Below are positions 57,964 through 64,000 of a stretch of DNA of 64,000 nucleotides, one piece after another. The stretch's first letter is position 1. Every line of letters starts with the position of its first letter. The position numbers and the translations under genes were made by a program. Source of the stretch: Arthrobotrys musiformis (lineage: Eukaryota > Ascomycota > Orbiliomycetes > Orbiliales > Orbiliaceae); NCBI GenBank assembly GCA_036971715.1, contig JAVHJL010000013.1:1426001-1490000 (forward strand). The letters run 5' to 3'. Under the pieces are notes generated by a model. The model made no database searches and had not been told where the DNA came from. It was given only the letters and a program-made list of their open reading frames with translations.

Positions 57964-60900
57964 TCAATTATTTGCACCGAAAGCTGAAACTCGTGCCTCA
58001 GCCCGGTTAACAATGCCGTCTGTAGTCTTCGGTATCGACTCAACACCAAAGATCCCAATATCCCTGGCCGATTTCCGTTTCTTCGGGTTCATGAAATCGA
58101 CACCATCTTGAGGTTCAATACCTAGTTCCTCGTTGGAGACATCATGTTTACCGATTTCTTCCGCTTCATCGAGATCATCGGCTTCAACTATTTTTGTTGG
58201 AACATCAACTTCCGCGGAATTTCCCAACGAGAAACGATCTTGACCAGTTGTTGATGCCATGGAAAGAGACGTAGAAGATCGGTAGGTGAGATCAGGCGTT
58301 GAGGGGACAGAAGACAGAGAGTCGTTTGGATGGAGATGGCCACCGAGGCCGTGACCAAGTTCCGCCTCCCCCATGAGTTCCTCCTCGGACACACTCTGTC
58401 GTGCGGTGTTTATTGCCAAGGTCTGCTCTTCCTGTGCTGCACGATGCGCAAGCTGCAAACCTTCGACAGCTGCGGCACATTGCTCGGAAATACTGCGGAT
58501 AATGTCTGCAATTGCATCGGTCTTTTCTTTGATGTGGCGGTCTGCGACATCGTTGAGGCTCATTTCCGAGTATCTCCTGGACCCGCGAGGGCTATTGAAA
58601 AACCTCCTTTCCATTTCCGGAGAGACATCCTCCCCTTGCTGTGTGGAAGAGCTAAAACTACTTGCTCGTGACTCTGACCGAGAAGGAATTGGTGGCGCCT
58701 GCGACTCGTTTGGTACTGGAGCGGTAGGGGTTCCAATCGGTTGGTCGACTTCTTCCTCACCCTCGGTAACATCCGAGAGTTCGAGGTTGTCTCCAAAGGA
58801 GCGAACAATGTGCTCCATATGTGTTGTCTGGCCGTCAATCAGGCTTCGAAGTTGTAGAACAACCCTTTGTGCCTGATCACGCTGGCGCAAAAGATTCGAA
58901 TTAGTATGATGCAGGGCAGCGAGCTCTTTGCCGTTTTTCTTTCTCTCTTTTTCCAACTCCTCTGCCACTGCCTGCTGAAGTACCAATGCCTCCAGGGCTT
59001 CATCCCGCTGTTTCTCGGTTCCAGAAAGTCGAAGTGTGAGACGGTTGGTTTCATCCTTCTGCTGGTCTATGAGGGTTGAAAGACGGCGGTTTTCGCGTTT
59101 GTGCGTCTCGATTTTGGCTTTGAGATCGTTCGTTTCCTTCGTGAGCTGGGCTGCGAATGCCTGGAACTTCTCGAACTGGGCCTTCCAACTGTCCAGCTCC
59201 TCGACCAAGAAGTTGTTTCGCTTTGTAACCTTGGTCAATTCCGTGTCCATACGATTCTTCAAATTAATGAAATCTTGCCAGGCTTCGAGGGCATCCCGAG
59301 AGAACTGATTGCGCTCACGAATAATCTCGTTAAGGTGGCGAACAGAAACTTTTGTCATAAGTGGCTTTTTGACGGCGCCCCCAAAAATCGCCTTCATTCC
59401 AGTGTTACGTGTCTAGAGATAGTCGAATCGAATTAGAATAGATTTCAACAAAGACGAGGAACCGGAAGAAACCATGACGGGATGGAACCAAAAACTCACC
59501 AATTTCTCGCAAACATGGTCGAACACGGTCATAACAGCGTCCTGACGCCACCAATCCGGATCCTGTATACTTTCAACCTCTCCCCTCATGACAATAATCT
59601 GACCCGCAGGGACGAGCTTTCCACCAGCATACGCTGACCGAAGATGCGTTGGAACACCAGTTGGGCTAACATCCCCGTTTAAAGCTTGAGTCAATCTTGA
59701 GATCATCTTCGTCCTTTGACCAGGTGTCCACACCGACGGCGGGCTGCTCGTTAAAACGAAGTTCCTGTCCAAATCGACCACCAAAGCATCATTCGGGGCG
59801 GAAAACAGGCTACGGCACTCGGCTGTGAAACCTAGAATATACGGACCGGGCTCCTGAACGAGGTCCTTCGCGTGGCGGGCGTGGACAAGCGGGACATACA
59901 GTCCACTCCACTCATAGACACGAACGCAATGCCGAATGGTCTCCGCTGCAACCGTGAGAATAGCAGGGTAGTGGCTAACAAAGATTATCCGTCTTGTTGG
60001 GGAAAGAGCCGCCTCAATGACCCCGACTATGTTTGGGATTGAAAGACAACTGAAAAGTGGCCACATAGAAAACTGTAGATGTAAATCAACGTGTCAGCCA
60101 TTTGAAAAAGGTGCGCCTGTTTTATCATCATCATCGCGACAATTGTCATCGTATCGATTCGAGAAAGGTATTGGGAGGATGACATTTGTAAACAAAGATA
60201 TGGATAGAGAACGTACGTTTTGGAAACCTGTGGGTGAGGATGGAAACTGATAGCAAAGAGCATAATCCTTCATATCGATTCGCACAAGGTCATTAAGACG
60301 CGGGGCTGGGAAAGACAGTATCCGCGAGACTTCCCTGCGACCGTGGTTTGGTATTAGTATATTATGGAAGGGATTATACCAAATTGCGATGGCGAGTGCT
60401 TACTCTGCGTGGAATAGATTTGTAGCTTTGTTCCAGTGGATCCACATTCCTCTCAGATAATCACCCAGCAAATCAAAGAGAGGATATCTCGACAAGAAAC
60501 TCAAAGCATAAGGTATCCAATAAGTTTCATCTGGAGCATCGAAGAAATCACCACCTTCGACCCGCTTCCTCATTTCTCGAATAGTCTCCGCCCGTTTTTC
60601 ATCCGCCCGCGACCACACTCTTAGTGCAATTCCATAGAGAGTCTGCGAAGAATCTTGCTGGAGAACAAATGTATGGTGGACGCAGTGGGGTTGTGTTCTT
60701 CCGGTACAGATTTCTACATCTTGGGGGAAACATGCCTATCCATTGGGTTGGTGGTTAGTTTAGGTTTTAAATATTGGCAAGTCCCGAACAAGGGGAAATG
60801 TCGGCATTATGTCTAAGTACATACCCTCATCGCGGCGTGCAGGGCTTTGGCGATATCATTTTCTTGTTCAACCCGAGGGCTGCTACCCAAAATTTCGGGA

Positions 60901-61229
60901 AGCCAGAATTGACTAACAGCACCCTTCATATGGGTGATTTTTCCTTGAGTTGGAGGTGGTGCCCGAACCCACTGGGAGGGTTCCCGGCCAACACCACAGA
61001 CGAGGTATGCATGAGTAAGGGTCTTGGGAGTTCTTTGGGTGACTTTAATGTTCAACGTAGCGGGTATTGGTTGGGTGATCCGGCTGTGCAAAGAGGAGGT
61101 CCTGCTCGGTATCGGTAAAGGATTGTCGCCTGTTTCACGCGTGGGTGGTCGATCAGGATTGGGCGTATTGGCGGGGTTCCCGGACCGTGGGCGAGAGATG
61201 GTCGATGGTCTCCTGTGAAGGGATGACAT
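57964..61229 (-). CDS. DENN-domain protein with C-terminal coiled coil (putative Rab GEF)
   Basis: Exons 60825-61229, 60404-60735, 60217-60334, 59500-60072 and 57964-59412 (minus) give 958 aa. After a Pro/Ser/Arg-rich N-terminus, the uDENN part carries TLTHAYLVCGVGREPSQWV, ACFPQDVEICTGRT and the segment around TFVLQQDSSQTLYGIALRVW. YWIPYALSFLSRYPLFDLLG links to the central DENN core FSCLSIPNIVGVIEAALSPT, RRIIFVSHYPAILTVAAETI, and GPYILGFTAECRSLFS. From about 500 to 680 a long Glu/Lys/Gln-rich coiled coil follows, then an acidic Ser-rich tail. DENN domains exchange GDP on Rab GTPases; the target Rab cannot be told from sequence, and I could not match it to a named yeast protein. Confidence 0.88.
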
Positions 61230-61734
61230 TTTGAACAGTCGTCCGTTTTCCCACCTCCTTTCTTCTCCCTCTTTTTATATATAATTTACTTTATTTTTAT
61301 CTTGTCCTTCTCCTTCGGACCTCTTCTCCCCTTAGAAAGATAATATCAAACAAACCAAAACAATGGTGTATTTGTAGGGTTATTTGACCAGGGAGGCGAG
61401 CGAGACTCGAGCACAGCTAGGGAGACGGCACGATTAGGAACAAATTGGGGTAACGTGAAAGAACTAATTAAATCAGGAACAAAGGAGCGAAAAGAAAGAG
61501 GCGGGAAGAAGAAAAAAAGAAAGGAAGGCAGAAGGACGGAAAGAAAGAAAGAACAGACGAACAAGTGAACGACGAAGAAAAGAAAGAAATAAATAAATAA
61601 ATATAACGAAAAAAGGACGGGAGGCGGAAGAAGGAGAGGAGGCTGCTGCGGGCTGCGGCGGCGGCGTTGGAAGATATCAAGACGTAAAAGTCGACCGACC
61701 GGTGAGGAAAGAAAGGGGAGGAGAGAGAAGGAGA

Positions 61735-61773
<39 letters not shown>

Positions 61774-62064
61774 GGAAGTTGGATTCGGATATGGATTGGA
61801 TATGGGTATGGGATGGGTACTGTGTATGGGTGGGATGGGATGGGATGGGCCGCCCCTGGACTGGGCTACTTTGGTGCTTGGTAAGGCAGGGACTTAATTA
61901 AGTACCGACTCAAAGCAATTAAGTGGACACACCACACCACACACACGCTTTTGTACCTTCGAGTCAGGAAGTAAGGACTGAGGTACCGGGTCAATCGATG
62001 ATCGATCAATTGATAAGAGGAGGGGGCGGGTAGAAGGGAGAAAAGGGGGGGATTATAGGGAAGA

Positions 62065-62095
<31 letters not shown>

Positions 62096-62761
62096 GGGAA
62101 TTTAATATTACCACCAAGTACCAGGTAATACTGACTTCCTTATGTAAAGTAACTGCGAACTACAAGTAAGTATTATAATATAATATTAGGGGCACATGTA
62201 TGTATGTGTATGTGGATGTATGCACATGCATACCGAAATTTGGGGAGGACATTATAATTCTGGTGATGATAATTTTATTATTAGGTACCTCTTATCTTAT
62301 CCCACCATATAAAAATAAAGGGGAAGAATACATCATATACTTAATCTCCATTACTTTTCTTTTTTTTTCCCCCTGAGTGCATACAACAACACAACAACAC
62401 AACTCGGTTTGGTTAAATAACAACAACAACAACAACAACACCGACATAACATAATAATAAAAAGCAAAAGCAACGCGAAAGCACCCCGGCACCGATACGC
62501 GTTCTGATTGGCTGTCTCCACCAGCCTCAAACTCTTTCCTCACCCCCCAAATCCCATCTTCAACTAACCAGGATAAGGAAGTACCACGTACCTGCATACT
62601 GACTTAGCTACGACATCATTTCATCTTATACTATCCTCCCCATACCATACCATATCGCATCATACCATACCATACCATACCATACCATACTATACCATAC
62701 TATACCAATACCAATACCATACCAATACCACGTCTTAACATCATCCTATATACTGTGTGCT
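61230..62761. promoter_or_regulatory. Long divergent spacer between the DENN gene and BCD1, rich in microsatellites
   Basis: 1.5 kb without a gene. Purine-rich on the plus strand: (GA)n at about 61738-61768, TGGGA repeats at about 61832-61848, GAAGAA at about 62063-62097, CAACAA at about 62385-62440, and CATAC pentamers at 62641-62715. Both promoters must lie here. Confidence 0.5.
62641..62730. repeat. CATAC/CAATAC pentamer-hexamer tandem repeat
   Basis: About 90 bases of CATAC pentamers drifting to CAATAC, ending some 30 bases before the BCD1 ATG, so probably inside its 5' leader. Confidence 0.8.
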
Positions 62762-63581
62762 ATGGACACCCTCTGCTCCGTCTGTGTCGAAGCAGAGCCC
62801 AAGTACACATGCCCTGTCTGTGCCGCTCGGACTTGCTCCTTAGTGTGCTCCAAAAGACACAAGCTACGAACCTCATGTGAAGGCCAACAGCGACCCGGTG
62901 CCTTCAAGTCCAAGTCGGACCTCAGTCGTCCCAGCCAGGTAGCCGCTGACTTCGATTTCCTCAACTCCATCCAAAGATCCTTGGACCGTGCCGCCGATTC
63001 CCACGAACCTTCCCTGCCTCAACGCCCCCTTGACCACCGAATCCAGGATCTCTGCAAGGCTCGAGGCCTTGTCATCCTCCCGGCACCCTTGCAATCGTCC
63101 AGAGCCAGCCAAAACCACTCGTCCTACACTTCTACCAATGACAATACCCATCGCATCATTTGGACCGTTGAATGGATCGTCAACGGTTCCACCACAATCA
63201 CTGTCGAGGTGTAAGTCGGCCTCCAGCCACAACCGTCCATTTATTGCATCATACCCCAATCAATCCTCCCCTCCCACCCCATGAGACGCATCACATCACC
63301 TCCGTGGTCGAACTAACCATCCCATCCGCCGTTCCCTCCCCAGAGACGAAAGTTCAACAATTAACGACGCTTTCAAAAATCAAATACTCCCTTCCCTCCC
63401 ACCAACATCTCTCCCGGATGCCAAGACCCCTTCGTCGAACCTTGCATATCATCTGCGGTCCATCGACCCTCACTCCCAAACAGTAACCCTGCTACCATTG
63501 ACTGCCCAAGATACACTCTCAAAAGCCCTGGTGAATGCAACTGTCCTTGAGTTTCCAACAATCCAAGTTTCCATTTGCTAG
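62762..63581 (+). CDS. BCD1: Box C/D snoRNP assembly factor Bcd1 (HIT-type zinc finger)
   Basis: Exons 62762-63210 and 63344-63581 give 228 aa. The zf-HIT domain occupies residues 4 to about 45: CSVC, CPVC, CSLVC, then His and Cys in KRHKLRTSCEG. DFDFLNSIQRSLDRA is the conserved helix following the finger in Bcd1/ZNHIT6. Exon 2 ends with NATVLEFPTIQV, the ZNHIT6-type C-terminal strand. Bcd1 is needed for early box C/D snoRNP assembly and hence rRNA 2'-O-methylation. The protein is shorter than most relatives (usually 300 aa or more), mainly in the linker. The C-terminus could extend through a further exon I could not define. Confidence 0.88.
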
Positions 63582-64000
63582 ACCCATGGGTGATCCCGAG
63601 ACTAGTTAGTAGGCGAATGGGCCATACCCGGTGTGGGATCAGCTTTAAACACGCCAGTTTCGAAAAGGGAAAAAAAAAGGATAAGGCAAGAGAATAGAGG
63701 TCACACACCTATATATCTGTAAATGCTCGCCAAACAAGGAAGAATGGTAGTCCATATATACGTACTCCGTATGTATATTTGACAGGTGAGGAGGCCGGCA
63801 TACTCTGGGCCCAATAGCTGCTGTGTGAGCCTCACTCAGAATAAGGTTACGGAATTATAAACATAGTACTTAGGCAAAGGAAAGGAGAAATAATTTGTCT
63901 CGTCCCTAGCCCGCCTAGGGCCAAAAAATTTATATATATAGAAACAAAGCACAAAAAAGGAGAAGGAAAAGAAGATTGAGAACAAGAAGGAAAGAAAGAA
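63582..64000. other. Right-end region downstream of BCD1
   Basis: BCD1 3' UTR and AT-rich sequence that becomes purine-rich at the very end (about 63950-64000). No gene recognised. Confidence 0.5.

Overview
This is a gene-dense nuclear window from a filamentous ascomycete (Pezizomycotina). Three things point there: spliceosomal introns in nearly every gene (89 in 27 gene models, mostly about 45-90 bases, usually GT...AG with CTAAC/CTRAY-like branch sites), intergenic spacers of 0.1-1.5 kb, and fungus-typical proteins such as PROPPIN Atg18, a Cdc11/Nud1 scaffold, Rho4, a Bqt4-like protein, the three-module Ppm2 and Ynd1 apyrase. I cannot name the class or genus. No transposon, rRNA, complete tRNA, CRISPR array or secondary-metabolite cluster was seen; this looks like core chromosome. 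Layout, left to right: 1-6.1 kb, a zinc-ribbon repeat protein, a Pmp3/Sna3-like membrane protein and Hikeshi/Opi10. 6.5-13.2 kb, Golgi apyrase Ynd1 and DDB1, both minus. 14.2-19.1 kb, a head-to-head pair made of a Bqt4-like tail-anchored KilA-N/APSES protein and a SUN-domain (Sad1) protein, which in fission yeast act together at the nuclear envelope. 19.9-31 kb, POLD4, ALG3, UBA2, an SDR reductase, VMA16 and CCT1. 31-43.5 kb, prolyl-tRNA synthetase, PPM2/TYW4, ATG18, TFIIA-gamma and TRM2. 44-57 kb, Cdc11/Nud1, an unrecognised protein, the glutamate-cysteine ligase modifier subunit, BUD32, phosphomannose isomerase, a FAM32A-like protein and RHO4. 58-64 kb, a DENN-domain protein and the box C/D snoRNP factor BCD1. 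From ALG3 to BCD1 the strands alternate almost perfectly (17 of 18 neighbours), so most promoters are shared divergent spacers and most 3' ends converge. Several genes fall into shared pathways without forming operons: tRNA charging and modification (ProRS, Ppm2, Trm2, Bud32), N-glycan and sugar metabolism (Alg3, Pmi, Ynd1) and the nuclear envelope (Bqt4-like, SUN). Gene models were spliced by hand. Each was accepted when exon phases summed to an intact frame and, where the family was recognised, the junction restored family-typical residues. Two introns appear to be GC-AG. Several very small coding exons (21-35 bases) carry conserved residues that a simple reading would miss, for example the C-termini of ProRS, FAM32A and the ligase modifier subunit.
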